Of a stretch of 64,000 nucleotides of DNA, positions 31,774 to 41,209 are shown one piece after another. Position 1 is the stretch's first letter. Every line of letters begins with the position of its first letter. The notes under the pieces were generated by a model. The model made no database searches. It was not told the DNA's origin and saw only the letters and a program-made list of their open reading frames with translations. The position numbers and the translations under genes were made by a program. Source of the stretch: Mixta hanseatica (lineage in GTDB: Bacteria; Pseudomonadota; Gammaproteobacteria; Enterobacterales; Enterobacteriaceae); contig NZ_CP082904.1 in the NCBI RefSeq assembly GCF_023517775.1, positions 3,348,001 to 3,412,000 of the forward strand, written 5' to 3'.

Positions 31774-32934
31774 ATGAAATCGGAAAATCCGCTGTTGGCC
31801 CTGCGCGATAAAATCAGCGCCATTGATGAAAAATTGCTGAATTTGCTTGCTGAACGGCGCGCGTTGGCCATCGACGTGGCGAAAGCCAAGATGGCTACGC
31901 ATCGGCCGGTGCGTGATATCGACCGCGAGCGCGATTTGCTGGAGCGATTAATTACGCTGGGTAAAAGCCACCAGCTGGATGCTCATTTTATTACGCGCCT
32001 GTTTCAACTGATTATTGAAGATTCTGTGCTTACCCAGCAGGCGCTGCTGCAAAAGCACCTGAACCAAACCAACCAACAATCCGCTCGCATCGCATTCCTG
32101 GGACCGAAAGGCTCCTACTCCCATCTGGCAGCGCGTAAGTACGGCGCGCGTCATTTTGAAAACGTGATTGAAAGCGGCTGCCAAAAGTTTCAGGACATTA
32201 TTCAGGAAGTGGAAAGCGGCCAGGCGGATTACGCCGTATTGCCGATTGAGAATACCAGTTCTGGCTCCATCAATGAGGTTTACGATCTCCTGCAGCAAAC
32301 CAGCCTGTCGATCGTTGGCGAGATGACGGTGCCTATCGATCACTGCGTTCTGGTTACCGGCTCGACGGATTTACAGCAAATCGAAACCGTTTACAGTCAT
32401 CCTCAGCCTTTTCAGCAGTGCAGCCAGTTTATTAATCGTTTCCCTCACTGGAAAATCGAATACACCGAAAGCACCGCGGCAGCGATGGAAAAAGTAGCAG
32501 CGTTGAATTCGCCTAAAGCGGCCGCATTAGGCAGCGAGGCGGGCGGCGAGCTTTATCATCTGCAGGTTCTGGAGCGCCATCTGGCGAATCAGCAACAAAA
32601 CATCACCCGCTTTATTGTTCTGGCGCGTAAGCCGGTTGACGTTTCTGAACAGGTGCCAGCTAAAACCACCCTGATTATGGCTACCGGCCAGCAATCCGGC
32701 GCGCTGGTGGAAGCACTGCTGGTGTTGCGCCAGCACAACCTGATCATGAGCAAGCTGGAATCGCGGCCTATTAACGGCAATCCGTGGGAAGAGATGTTCT
32801 ATCTGGATGTGCAGGGCAATCTGCGCACCAATGAGATGCAACAGGCGCTCCAGGAGCTACGCGCCATCACCCGCTCATTAAAAGTGTTGGGCTGCTATCC
32901 CGGCGAGAATATCGTGCCGGTCGATCCGCAATAA
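31774..32934 (+). CDS. pheA: Chorismate mutase/prephenate dehydratase PheA (P-protein)
   Basis: PheA converts chorismate to prephenate and then to phenylpyruvate in phenylalanine synthesis. The 386-residue product has the same length as in E. coli. Domains: chorismate mutase (1-95; RREL-type helix [19 protein letters not shown]), prephenate dehydratase (about 104-285; [13 protein letters not shown] and the catalytic TRF in ITRFIVLAR) and the ACT regulatory domain (about 299-386) with the Phe-binding GALVEALL and ESRPI motifs. The frame is open upstream through the leader, but the ATG at 31774, after the attenuator, is the true start. Confidence 0.98.
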   Translation: MKSENPLLALRDKISAIDEKLLNLLAERRALAIDVAKAKMATHRPVRDIDRERDLLERLITLGKSHQLDAHFITRLFQLIIEDSVLTQQALLQKHLNQTNQQSARIAFLGPKGSYSHLAARKYGARHFENVIESGCQKFQDIIQEVESGQADYAVLPIENTSSGSINEVYDLLQQTSLSIVGEMTVPIDHCVLVTGSTDLQQIETVYSHPQPFQQCSQFINRFPHWKIEYTESTAAAMEKVAALNSPKAAALGSEAGGELYHLQVLERHLANQQQNITRFIVLARKPVDVSEQVPAKTTLIMATGQQSGALVEALLVLRQHNLIMSKLESRPINGNPWEEMFYLDVQGNLRTNEMQQALQELRAITRSLKVLGCYPGENIVPVDPQ

Positions 32935-32940
32935 AAGGTG

Positions 32941-32963
32941 GTGCCAGCCCGGCGGGGCTGGCA
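32941..32963 (+). terminator. Hairpin after pheA
   Basis: GTGCCAGCCC-GGC-GGGGCTGGCAC forms a 10-bp GC-rich stem just after the pheA stop. It lacks a T tract, so it is at best a weak intrinsic terminator or an mRNA 3'-end stabiliser. Confidence 0.4.
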
Positions 32964-33131
32964 CCCCGCTCCGCCAGCGTTCATTAACAATTTCTAAAGA
33001 TTAATACTGATTTTAAAACAGTAAGTTATGCACGTTTCTGCGCTTTACGGCTGCCGTCTGCCGCTGTTATGCCAGGCTTAATAAGCTGCTAATCATTGGG
33101 ATTAGCGAGTTGGCATCAACAAGGAGGCGCA

Positions 33132-33896
33132 ATGGAACGTTTCAGTAATAAAGTTGTGGTAGTGACTGGCGCAGGCTCAGGTATTGGCGCAGCAAGCGCG
33201 CAACGTTTTGCCGAGGAAGGAGCCAGCGTGGTGCTGATAGGGCGTACCCGGGAAAAACTGAATAATACCTTTGCCACGCTGAAGGCAGGGGATCATCTGG
33301 TTGTCGTTGCCGACGTATCGAAACGGGAAGAGGTCGAAGCCCTGATGGAACAGGTACGCGATCACTATGGTCATGCGGATGTACTGGTTAATAATGCCGG
33401 TGTGACTACCTCAGGAAAAATTCATCAGGCCAGCGATGAAGACTGGACAAAAGTTATGTCTACTGACCTGAATGGCGTTTTCTACTGTACTCGCGCCTTT
33501 ATGCCGATGCTGCTGGAAAGCGGCGGCAACGTTATCAATATTTCTTCCGTTTCCGGCCTGGGCGGCGACTGGGGAATGAGTATTTATAACGCCGCTAAAG
33601 GCGCCATTACTAACTTCACCCGCGCGCTGGCGATGGATTATGGTAAAGATGGCGTGCGGGTTAATGCTATTTGCCCCGGCCTGACCATTACGGATATGAC
33701 CGAAGATATGCAAAGCAACGCCCAGCTGATGGCGAAGTTTAACGAGCGTATTGCACTTGGCCGTCCGGGCGAAGCAAAAGAGCTTGCTGCCGCCATCGCG
33801 TTCCTGGCCAGCGACGATGCCCGCTATATTACCGGCGTTAACCTGCCGGTGGATGGTGGTATCACCGCGTCCAATGGACAACCGCCGCAGGCATAA
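33132..33896 (+). CDS. Short-chain dehydrogenase/reductase inserted between pheA and tyrA
   Basis: A 254-residue classical SDR with TGAGSGIG (about residues 12-19), NNAG (about 86-89), the catalytic serine in ISSVSG, YNAAK (about 153-157) and ICPG after it. IGRTREK after the second strand suggests NADP(H). The C-terminus FLASDDARYITGVNLPVDGG is typical of the FabG-like/3-hydroxy oxidoreductase group; the substrate is unknown. The ATG at 33132 has a perfect AAGGAGG five bases upstream. E. coli has no gene here; pheA and tyrA face each other directly. Confidence 0.9.
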   Translation: MERFSNKVVVVTGAGSGIGAASAQRFAEEGASVVLIGRTREKLNNTFATLKAGDHLVVVADVSKREEVEALMEQVRDHYGHADVLVNNAGVTTSGKIHQASDEDWTKVMSTDLNGVFYCTRAFMPMLLESGGNVINISSVSGLGGDWGMSIYNAAKGAITNFTRALAMDYGKDGVRVNAICPGLTITDMTEDMQSNAQLMAKFNERIALGRPGEAKELAAAIAFLASDDARYITGVNLPVDGGITASNGQPPQA

Positions 33897-33899
33897 AAC

Positions 33900-33930
33900 A
33901 AAAAAGCCCGTATTCATACGGGCTTTTTTG
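33900..33930. terminator. Bidirectional terminator between the SDR gene and tyrA
   Basis: Stem AGCCCGTA/TACGGGCT (33905-33912 with 33917-33924) flanked by A and T runs on the two sides, so it can end transcription from both the SDR gene and aroF-tyrA. Confidence 0.92.
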
Positions 33931-33964
33931 TTTTATGCCTTTAACCGGCTTTCAACCCCTGCAA

Positions 33965-35086
33965 TTAAATCCGATTATCATTGGCTGAACGCAGCAGCGA
34001 ACGGCTCTCCAGCATAAAGCGCGGCGCATAATCCCCGAACCATTGCTCGACTTTACGGAAGCTATCAATAAAGCCCTGCTTATTGCTTTGCTCCAGCAGA
34101 GCAATCGCTTCACCGAAACGTTGATAGTAACGCTTAATCAACGCCAGATTACTTTCAGAAGACATGATGATATCGGCGTAAAGCTGCGGATCCTGAGCAA
34201 ACAGGCGTCCCACCATCGCCAATTCCAGCCGGTAGATGGGCGAAGAGAGCGCCAGCAACTGCTCAAGCTGTACATTTTCTTCAGCCAGATGTAAGCCGTA
34301 AGCAAAAGTGGCGAAGTGGCGCAGCGCCTGAATAAAGGCCATGTTTTGATCGTGTTCTTCGGCGCTGATGCGATGTAACCGCGCGCCCCATACCTGAATT
34401 TGCTCAAGGAACCACTGATAAGCTTCCGGCTGACGTCCGTCACACCACACCACCACCTGCTTCGCCAGGCTACCGCTATCCGGGCCAAACATAGGATGCA
34501 GTCCTAATACCGGCCCTGAATGCGCGGCCAGCATCGCCTGCAGCGGACGATTTTTTACCGAGGCGATATCGACCAGGATGCAGTCTTCCGGTAACGGCGG
34601 CAGCTGAGCAATCACCTGTTCTGTCAGATGGATAGGGACGCTAACGATCACCATACCCGCATCCTGCAGCAGTAACGGCGCCTGCTCCCACTCTTCCTTA
34701 TCAAGAATTTTTACCTGATAACCGGAAAGCGTCAGCATCTTCTCAAACAGCTGGCCCATGCGCCCTTTGCCGCCGACGATAACCACCGGACGCAGCTCAG
34801 GACAGAGCGTTTTGAAGCCCTTATCATTTTCGCTGGAATAGGATTCCCGCATGACGCGACGTAACACGTCCTCAATTAAGTCAGGCGGCACGCCAAGCGC
34901 TTCCGCCTCTTTACGCCGTGAAGCCAGCATGGTTGCTTCACGCTCAGGCACATAGATCGGCAAGCCGTAACGGCTTTTCACTTCTCCGACTTCAGCCACC
35001 AACTGCAGCCGTTTAGCCAGCAAATCGAGCAGAGCCTTATCTACCTCATCAATTTGATCGCGCAGCGCGTTCAGTTCAGCCACCAT
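33965..35086 (-). CDS. tyrA: Chorismate mutase/prephenate dehydrogenase TyrA (T-protein)
   Basis: TyrA converts chorismate to prephenate and oxidises it to 4-hydroxyphenylpyruvate for tyrosine synthesis. The 373-residue product (same as E. coli) has an N-terminal AroQ chorismate mutase domain (1-90, [20 protein letters not shown]) and a dehydrogenase domain beginning with the dinucleotide motif [16 protein letters not shown] near residue 102. It is the second gene of aroF-tyrA, six bases after aroF, and is therefore controlled from the aroF promoter by TyrR and tyrosine. Confidence 0.98.
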   Translation of the reverse strand: MVAELNALRDQIDEVDKALLDLLAKRLQLVAEVGEVKSRYGLPIYVPEREATMLASRRKEAEALGVPPDLIEDVLRRVMRESYSSENDKGFKTLCPELRPVVIVGGKGRMGQLFEKMLTLSGYQVKILDKEEWEQAPLLLQDAGMVIVSVPIHLTEQVIAQLPPLPEDCILVDIASVKNRPLQAMLAAHSGPVLGLHPMFGPDSGSLAKQVVVWCDGRQPEAYQWFLEQIQVWGARLHRISAEEHDQNMAFIQALRHFATFAYGLHLAEENVQLEQLLALSSPIYRLELAMVGRLFAQDPQLYADIIMSSESNLALIKRYYQRFGEAIALLEQSNKQGFIDSFRKVEQWFGDYAPRFMLESRSLLRSANDNRI

Positions 35087-35092
35087 CTTGTT

Positions 35093-36172
35093 TTAACTCT
35101 CCTGTGACAAACGCGCCGCCAGAACGCCGCTGAGATCCTGATGGATGCTTTGTAACAGCTGCGCGGTAGTTTCCCAACTAATACAGGCATCGGTCACCGA
35201 TACCCCGTAACGCATTTCGCTACGCGGCTGCTCAGAAGACTGGCTACCTTCATGAATATGGCTTTCCAGCATCAGGCCAATAATAGAACGGTTGCCGTCT
35301 CTGATTTGCATAACGGCAGATTCAGCAACGCCAGGCTGGCGGCGATAGTCTTTATTTGAATTACCATGGCTGCAATCTATCATCAGCGCCGGCCGTAGTC
35401 CCGCTTTCAGCATCTCGTTTTCGCACTGTTCAACGTCTGCCGGGCTGTAATTAGGGGTTTTACCGCCGCGCAGAATAACGTGCCCATCCGGATTGCCCTG
35501 CGTTTGCAGCAGGCAGACTTGTCCGGCCTGATTAATCCCCACAAAACGGTGCGGCATAGCAGCGGCGCGCATGGCATTAATGGCAGTGCCCAGGCTACCG
35601 TCAGTGCCATTCTTAAAGCCTACCGGCATCGAAAGGCCAGAAGCCATCTCACGATGGGTTTGTGATTCAGTGGTACGCGCGCCGATAGCCGACCAGCTGA
35701 ACAGATCGCCGAGGTATTGCGGGCTATTGGGATCCAGCGCTTCAGTGGCTAACGGCAGCCCCATTTCAACCAGATTCACCAGCAGCTGACGAGCAATGTG
35801 CAGCCCCGCCTCCACATCGAAAGAGTTATCCATATAAGGATCGTTGATTAGCCCTTTCCAGCCAACGGTAGTACGAGGTTTTTCAAAATAGACGCGCATG
35901 ACGATATACAGCTGATCCTTCAGCTGTTCAGAAAGATCTTTTAGCTGACGGGCATAGGCGAGCGCGGCTTCAGGATCGTGCACAGAACAAGGGCCGCACA
36001 CCACCAACAGCCGATGATCCCGACCGGCAATAATCCTGGAAATAGTTTGTCGCGCCTCGGCTACCTGCGCCTCAAGCTGCGCATTGAGCGGAAACTTTTG
36101 CTTAAGCTGTTCCGGGGTGATCAAAATCTGTTCTTCAGTAATATGAACATTATTCAGCGCATCTTTCTGCAT
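35093..36172 (-). CDS. aroF: Tyr-sensitive DAHP synthase AroF
   Basis: AroF condenses phosphoenolpyruvate and erythrose-4-phosphate to DAHP, the first step of the shikimate pathway, and is the tyrosine-inhibited isozyme. The 359-residue product has the metal/PEP-site block VVCGPCSVHDPEAAL, the signature RTTVGWKGLINDP and DCSHGNSNKD. The ATG at 36172 gives the family N-terminus MQKDALNNVHI; the frame is open for 33 more codons upstream, but those residues are not family-like. Pairing with tyrA and the TyrR boxes upstream identify the Tyr-regulated isozyme. Confidence 0.97.
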   Translation of the reverse strand: MQKDALNNVHITEEQILITPEQLKQKFPLNAQLEAQVAEARQTISRIIAGRDHRLLVVCGPCSVHDPEAALAYARQLKDLSEQLKDQLYIVMRVYFEKPRTTVGWKGLINDPYMDNSFDVEAGLHIARQLLVNLVEMGLPLATEALDPNSPQYLGDLFSWSAIGARTTESQTHREMASGLSMPVGFKNGTDGSLGTAINAMRAAAMPHRFVGINQAGQVCLLQTQGNPDGHVILRGGKTPNYSPADVEQCENEMLKAGLRPALMIDCSHGNSNKDYRRQPGVAESAVMQIRDGNRSIIGLMLESHIHEGSQSSEQPRSEMRYGVSVTDACISWETTAQLLQSIHQDLSGVLAARLSQES

Positions 36173-36220
36173 GTCGGCAATCCTCATTCTGGCCTTTTCG
36201 TCATTGCGGCAAGCAAATAA

Positions 36221-36238
36221 TGTAACACAGGTAATACA
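36221..36238 (-). promoter_or_regulatory. TyrR box upstream of aroF
   Basis: TGTAAC-N6-AATACA, close to the palindromic consensus TGTAAA-N6-TTTACA, about 50 bases before the aroF start. TyrR with tyrosine represses aroF-tyrA through such boxes in E. coli. Confidence 0.65.
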
Positions 36239-36252
36239 GCACATCATCCATG

Positions 36253-36270
36253 TGTACATATTTTTTACCA
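36253..36270 (-). promoter_or_regulatory. Second, weaker TyrR box
   Basis: TGTACA-N6-TTACCA, a weaker match to the TyrR consensus, 14 bases from the first box and therefore on a similar helix face after about three turns. The remainder of the gap up to 36525 is A/T-rich, and I see no other assignable element. Confidence 0.45.
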
Positions 36271-36525
36271 TATAAAAATTACCACGGCTAAAATTAATTT
36301 TAAGTGCATGATTTAAATATTAATAATAAATAAAAGCATTCCCAGGGAAGCCAAAGAATACGTACAGTTATATTTACACTAAGCATCTAGCCACGCTAAA
36401 AAAACGTTAAGCCGATCCGCGCTATCAGAGCGAAATTAAGTAACAATGGTTCTTTAACAACCATTTATCACTATCTGGTTTTGCAATGGCTGCAGTGTAA
36501 AACGCTTAGCTTAAATGGAGACATG

Positions 36526-37074
36526 ATGGATATTTATTTGCGCCCGATGCTGTCTACCGATGCCGTGGACTATGCTACGGCGATTAATGAGTCGCTCTCT
36601 TCGCTACAACCATGGATGTCCTGGGCGCATGAAAATTATCAGCCAGAAGAAGCAATTGAATGGTTTCGCCTGATCGATCGCCAACGGGAAAAAGGCGAAG
36701 CGAATGAAATGGGTATTTTCGCCGCCAGCGATCATCGTTTTCTGGGCGCCGCTGGGATCCGTTATGGAAAAACGTCAGAAGAAAACAGCGCGATAGGTTA
36801 CTGGGTACGTCAGAAAGAACAGCGCAAAGGCGTTGCTCATCAGGCGGTCATGCAGCTGGCCAGAGCAGGTTTCCGGCGTCCTGAAATTAACATTATTGAG
36901 ATTTTAGCGGCTGAAGATAACCATGCCAGCCGCGCTGTCGCGCTGAGCTGCGGTGCACGGTTAATCGGCCTGCGCTATGGTCTGATTGTAATGGATAAGG
37001 GACCGGTGACCGCTGCGATCTATCATCTGCGTCGTGAGGATTTCGTTTCCGGGCATCCTGCGGTTACGTTATAG
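36526..37074 (+). CDS. GNAT acetyltransferase, RimJ/RimL type
   Basis: A 182-residue GCN5-related N-acetyltransferase. The N-terminus IYLRPMLSTDAVDYATAI and the later LQPWMSWAH fit the RimJ/RimL/YdaF group, which acetylates protein N-termini or small amines. The acetyl-CoA loop is QKEQRKGVAHQAV (Q/R-x-x-G-x-A), followed by IIEILAAEDNHASRAVALSCG, the usual motif-B asparagine. ATGs at 36523 and 36526 are adjacent; GGAG ends two bases before the first, so the second is better spaced. The acceptor is unknown. It converges on the effector-like gene. Confidence 0.85.
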   Translation: MDIYLRPMLSTDAVDYATAINESLSSLQPWMSWAHENYQPEEAIEWFRLIDRQREKGEANEMGIFAASDHRFLGAAGIRYGKTSEENSAIGYWVRQKEQRKGVAHQAVMQLARAGFRRPEINIIEILAAEDNHASRAVALSCGARLIGLRYGLIVMDKGPVTAAIYHLRREDFVSGHPAVTL

Positions 37075-37174
37075 GGTCATCCCTGACCGGGCGCGAACCG
37101 GTTTCTGAGCGGTCGCTATCCTGTTTATTTGCTCAGGCAAAGCAAGCTTTGATTTAAAGCTGCTCGTCTGGTCA

Positions 37175-38869
37175 TCATTGATTTTTTAACGGCCATTCAC
37201 CTGACGCTTCAGCAACTTTTTGCTGTACCTGGATCGCGCTTAACTCCTCGGGGGAACTTGCTCTGCTAATCGCTGATTGAAAGCTTGCCTGGCTGCTGGC
37301 GCTTCCTGGACGTGCAACAAAAGCGCTGTCGAGGCTTTGCTGCGAGGCGTTATCGGCACGGGAGGAGGAAGCAGCCGCCTGTGATGAGGAGCCAGCCGCC
37401 TGGGTAAGCGGACGCAGAGGAATGTCAGTGGTCTGGTCGGCAGGCGCGTTATTATTGCCTGCCGCCGATGTTCCGTCCTGTCGTGCCGGCCCTGCGGCAA
37501 CCGTATTGCCAGTATTGCCTGTCGCTGCCGCATTACCCGTATTGGCTGTCGCCGCTGTATTACCAGCATTGCCTGTCGCCGCCGCATTGCCTCCTGCATT
37601 ATCACGGTGCCTGCCACTATTGATGTCCAGCGTAGGATGGTTATCAAAGAAGCTGTCTATCGCCTGATCGTTGGTGGCGACAGGCTTACCGGCAATGGTT
37701 CCTGCCACGCCCTGCCCGGCATAAGCGGCGGCGGCCCCAAAAAGGTTAACCAGCTGCTCGACTGCCTGCTGCGCGTTAATATTGCCCGTCTCTTTCTCCA
37801 TTGCATGACGGGTCATATTGCGCAGACTATTCACGCCCGCCAGACCAGCGCCAAGCGCCATCGTTTCGGCAACCATATTGCCTGACAAAATATTCATGCC
37901 GCCTTTGGTCAGCTGACGAGGAGAAACCAAACCCTGCGCAGCGTCCGCTAACCGTTTTGCGCCGCCCTTTACTACCTGATCCATAGGCTTGGTATCATCA
38001 AGCTGCTTAAAACGCTCTTTCCAGTCGGTACGCCCCAGCAGAAACTCCGGGCCATGCAGATTATTGGCTTTATTCTGCACGAAGCCGCTCAGGGCGCCTG
38101 CCGCCACGGTCAGTGGCGTACTGGTTGCCGTATTAGCCGCATAGCGCTGCGACTCCGACAGCCCCGCTACGCTGGTCGCTACCGTGCCGGTAATGACGTT
38201 GCGCGCGTTATAACCAGTTCCACCCAGAATGGCCAGCTTCATATTGTGGCCCAGCCCTTCGCGACGTTTGACGGTTTCCTGCATCGCTGGCTCCAGTTTA
38301 TCCATATCGGCATCCATCCATTTAGCGTCATGCTGGGCATTGGCCGAAACTTTATCCCAGAACGATTTCATCACCATCGCCGTGCCTCCGCCGATGGCGC
38401 CGTTAACCGCTTCTGCGCTCAGCGTCCCTTCGGGAAAACCAAAGTAGTTGTTAGCGACTTTTGCCAGCGCTTCTGATGGAAAAGAGGAAGTGGCGAAGGC
38501 CACCGCTCCCAGGGCGCTCAGGGCCGCATCGGTAGCTGCATCAAGGTTCTTTCCCTTCGTCAATACGCTGCGGGCGCTGTGCTGGTCATAGCCCATCTCA
38601 TGCAGTCCGGTGGCGCGTGAATTCCTCAGTTCTTCCATGCCCTCGCCGGCGGTGAAATATTCTTTCATCAGATTTTGTAAATCTTTGATGTTCTTCTGGC
38701 GCTGCGCATCGACGCCCCCTGTCGCTGCTGTATTACCTGCCTGGCCTGCGCCGCTGGCGCTATGGCTGCGCGCACCTTGCGTTTGGCTGCTGCCCGCGGC
38801 ATCGGCCTGATTATTGATGGGACGGGAAAAGTTTGGCGCTGTGGGTTGACGCTGAATGCCGTTAGTCAT
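37175..38869 (-). CDS. Putative type III secretion effector with Hrp-box promoter
   Basis: I do not recognise the family. The 564-residue protein has no Sec signal peptide. Its first 58 residues are rich in Ser, Asn, Gln, Gly, Ala and poor in acidic residues, as in type III secreted proteins. Residues 60-400 form a helical, Ala/Gly-rich central domain with several amphipathic to hydrophobic stretches (ATDAALSALGAVAFATSSF, FGAAAAYAGQGVAG). Residues 424-460 are an imperfect Gly-Asn-Thr-Ala repeat, and 490-540 a Ser/Ala-rich linker. A near-consensus HrpL box lies 142 bases upstream. It takes the place of E. coli yfiLRNB. Function as an effector is inference; start chosen at ATG 38869, with GGAG ten bases upstream. 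Confidence 0.7.
   Translation of the reverse strand: MTNGIQRQPTAPNFSRPINNQADAAGSSQTQGARSHSASGAGQAGNTAATGGVDAQRQKNIKDLQNLMKEYFTAGEGMEELRNSRATGLHEMGYDQHSARSVLTKGKNLDAATDAALSALGAVAFATSSFPSEALAKVANNYFGFPEGTLSAEAVNGAIGGGTAMVMKSFWDKVSANAQHDAKWMDADMDKLEPAMQETVKRREGLGHNMKLAILGGTGYNARNVITGTVATSVAGLSESQRYAANTATSTPLTVAAGALSGFVQNKANNLHGPEFLLGRTDWKERFKQLDDTKPMDQVVKGGAKRLADAAQGLVSPRQLTKGGMNILSGNMVAETMALGAGLAGVNSLRNMTRHAMEKETGNINAQQAVEQLVNLFGAAAAYAGQGVAGTIAGKPVATNDQAIDSFFDNHPTLDINSGRHRDNAGGNAAATGNAGNTAATANTGNAAATGNTGNTVAAGPARQDGTSAAGNNNAPADQTTDIPLRPLTQAAGSSSQAAASSSRADNASQQSLDSAFVARPGSASSQASFQSAISRASSPEELSAIQVQQKVAEASGEWPLKNQ
37490..37602 (-). repeat. Imperfect tandem repeat coding for GN(A/T)xAATGN units
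   Basis: Within the effector-like gene the codons for residues about 424-460 repeat as variants of GN-AAAT-GN-AGN-TAAT. A further isolated copy (AGNTAATGG) occurs near residue 44. The units differ in third positions and in a few amino acids, so they are old or diverging rather than freshly duplicated. Confidence 0.7.
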
Positions 38870-39010
38870 GTTCGATAGACTCCAGAGTTAAGTCAGCAAT
38901 AATCAGGCGCGATAAGATCACCGCCACGCACGATTGCTGCATGTTGTTAGTTAAAACTCGTGTCTAATCTGGTGAAAATAACATCAGTACAACTTATACA
39001 CGATTCCCTG

Positions 39011-39038
39011 TGTGTAGGTTGTGGGCATCAGAGGTTCC
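39011..39038 (-). promoter_or_regulatory. Candidate Hrp box (HrpL sigma factor promoter)
   Basis: Minus strand: GGAACC (39038-39033), 15 bases, CTACACA (39017-39011). The consensus for HrpL promoters in Erwinia, Pantoea and Pseudomonas is GGAACC-N15/16-CCACNNA, so there is only one mismatch. It points at the effector-like gene that starts 142 bases further on. Confidence 0.65.
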
Positions 39039-39120
39039 GCCGTTTATGACATTTTTTATACAATTGTGGACTGGCGCAGCGAAGTGACAATGTCAGCTAA
39101 ACAGGCTGATATTTAAACAT

Positions 39121-39152
39121 AAAAAAGGGGTTAGCCTGATGCTAACCCCTTT
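39121..39152 (-). terminator. Terminator of the rpsP-rimM-trmD-rplS operon
   Basis: On the minus strand GGGGTTAGC-ATCAG-GCTAACCCC (39149-39141 with 39135-39127) followed by at least six T, 38 bases after rplS. Confidence 0.92.
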
Positions 39153-39189
39153 ATTGCTATTAACTTTAAGATGTCGCTTACGCGAGCTC

Positions 39190-39579
<390 letters not shown>

Positions 39580-40344
39580 CTAACCTTCCGCATCATAGTT
39601 TTGTTGCGCGCTGAATTCCTGCTGGAACTCGCTAAGCAACTTTGCTTGCTCTTCAGTCAGAGCCAGGTTTTCCAGAAGTTCAGGTCTTCTAAGCCAGGTA
39701 CGGCCAAGCGACTGTTTCAGGCGCCAGCGGCGAATCTCAGCATGGTTGCCCGACAGTAATACTGGCGGAACCTCCAGCTCTTCTAACACTTCAGGACGGG
39801 TATAGTGCGGACAGTCCAGCAAGCCTTCGGAAAACGAATCTTCTTCAGCTGACGCCTGCTTGCCCAGCACACCAGGTATAAACCGGGCGACTGAATCAAT
39901 CAACGTCATCGCTGGCAACTCTCCACCACTGAGTACGTAATCCCCAATCGACCATTCTTCATCGATTTCAGTCTGGATCACACGCTCATCGATCCCTTCA
40001 TAGCGGCCGCAAACCAGAATCAATTTCTGCTGCGTCGCCAGTTCGCAAACTCCATTTTGATCGAGTTTGCGCCCCTGAGGTGACAGATAAATCACCTTAG
40101 CGCCCTCTCCCGCCGCCGCTTTCGCTGCGTGGATGGCATCCCGCAAGGGTTGTACCATCATCAGCATCCCCGGACCGCCGCCGTAAGGACGATCGTCCAC
40201 GGTACGATGCCGGTCGTGCGTGAAGTCACGCGGACTCCAGCTTTGGACGCTGAGCAGGCCATTTTTTACTGCCCGGCCAGTTACCCCGTAGTCGGTAATA
40301 GCGCGAAACATCTCTGGAAACAGGCTGATTACACCAATCCACAT
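39580..40344 (-). CDS. trmD: tRNA (guanine-N1-)-methyltransferase TrmD
   Basis: TrmD makes m1G37 next to the anticodon, preventing +1 frameshifting. The 254-residue product has the trefoil-knot SAM-binding motifs [13 protein letters not shown] and [15 protein letters not shown], and the tRNA-site stretch [12 protein letters not shown]. The ATG at 40344 gives the invariant N-terminus [13 protein letters not shown]; an open extension upstream into rimM is not real. It lies 35 bases after rimM. Confidence 0.98.
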   Translation of the reverse strand: MWIGVISLFPEMFRAITDYGVTGRAVKNGLLSVQSWSPRDFTHDRHRTVDDRPYGGGPGMLMMVQPLRDAIHAAKAAAGEGAKVIYLSPQGRKLDQNGVCELATQQKLILVCGRYEGIDERVIQTEIDEEWSIGDYVLSGGELPAMTLIDSVARFIPGVLGKQASAEEDSFSEGLLDCPHYTRPEVLEELEVPPVLLSGNHAEIRRWRLKQSLGRTWLRRPELLENLALTEEQAKLLSEFQQEFSAQQNYDAEG

Positions 40345-40379
40345 AGAGCACGCCGTTGGATTACCGTTTTGTTCGGAGG

Positions 40380-40928
40380 TCAAAAACCAGGATCCCAATC
40401 TACTTCAATGGTGCCGGTAGTGAGATCGACTTTCTTGATAACCTGTTCATCAAGAAACGGAATTAACCGCTCTTTCACACCGAACGCATCTTTCAGGTTT
40501 GCCTTAACGACCAGTACGTCGTTTGAGCCGGTTTCCATCAAATCAATGACTTTACCCATTTCATAGCCATCAACGGTGACTACTTTGCAACCCATTAGGT
40601 CTTTCCAGTAAAAATCACCCTCGTCCAGCTCCGGCAACTGCGTGGAGTCGACTAAAATTTCACAGTTAGTCAACTGGGCCGCCGCATCACGATCATCAAT
40701 GCCTTTGACTTTGATGATGATGTCCTGATTGTGGTGCTTCCAGCCTTCCAGCTCAATCAACTGCCATTTACCGGCGCGCTGAATGAACCAGGGCTGATAG
40801 TCAAAGATGCTGTCGGCATCTTCGGTGGAAGAAAACACTTTGAGCCAACCACGAATGCCGTAGGCCGCTCCCATTTTTCCCAGCGTAACGGGATTAACGG
40901 GAGGCTGTGTGGCGAGTTGTTTGCTCAT
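40380..40928 (-). CDS. rimM: Ribosome maturation factor RimM
   Basis: RimM assists maturation of the 30S head domain through S19. The 182-residue product (same as E. coli) has an N-terminal beta-barrel ([21 protein letters not shown]) and a C-terminal PRC-barrel domain ([22 protein letters not shown], then VPFLDE-type sequence). The ATG at 40928 is used instead of an in-frame GTG-like upstream codon because it gives [10 protein letters not shown]. It follows rpsP by 18 bases. Confidence 0.98.
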   Translation of the reverse strand: MSKQLATQPPVNPVTLGKMGAAYGIRGWLKVFSSTEDADSIFDYQPWFIQRAGKWQLIELEGWKHHNQDIIIKVKGIDDRDAAAQLTNCEILVDSTQLPELDEGDFYWKDLMGCKVVTVDGYEMGKVIDLMETGSNDVLVVKANLKDAFGVKERLIPFLDEQVIKKVDLTTGTIEVDWDPGF

Positions 40929-40946
40929 GCTAACCACCGTGACAGA

Positions 40947-41195
40947 TTAAGCTGCTTTTTTAGCTTCTTTGATCAGCGCGTTAACGCGATCGGACAGCGT
41001 AGCGCCCTGGCCAACCCAGTGCTCAATACGGTCCAGGTCCAGACGCAGTGCTTCAGCCTGACCAGATGCGATCGGGTTGAAGAAGCCTACACGCTCAATG
41101 AAACGGCCATTGCGTGCGTTGCGGCTGTCAGTAACGACAACCTGATAGAACGGACGCTTTTTCGCGCCGTGACGTGCCAAACGAATTGTTACCAT
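40947..41195 (-). CDS. rpsP: 30S ribosomal protein S16
   Basis: S16 is an early-assembly 30S protein. The 82-residue product begins [20 protein letters not shown] and contains [19 protein letters not shown] and [19 protein letters not shown]. The ATG at 41195 has GAGGATGTT upstream; a 29-codon open extension crosses the leader hairpin and is rejected. It is the first gene of the four-gene operon; a terminator-like structure lies in the leader. Confidence 0.98.
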   Translation of the reverse strand: MVTIRLARHGAKKRPFYQVVVTDSRNARNGRFIERVGFFNPIASGQAEALRLDLDRIEHWVGQGATLSDRVNALIKEAKKAA

Positions 41196-41209
41196 AACAT
41201 CCTCTTCAG

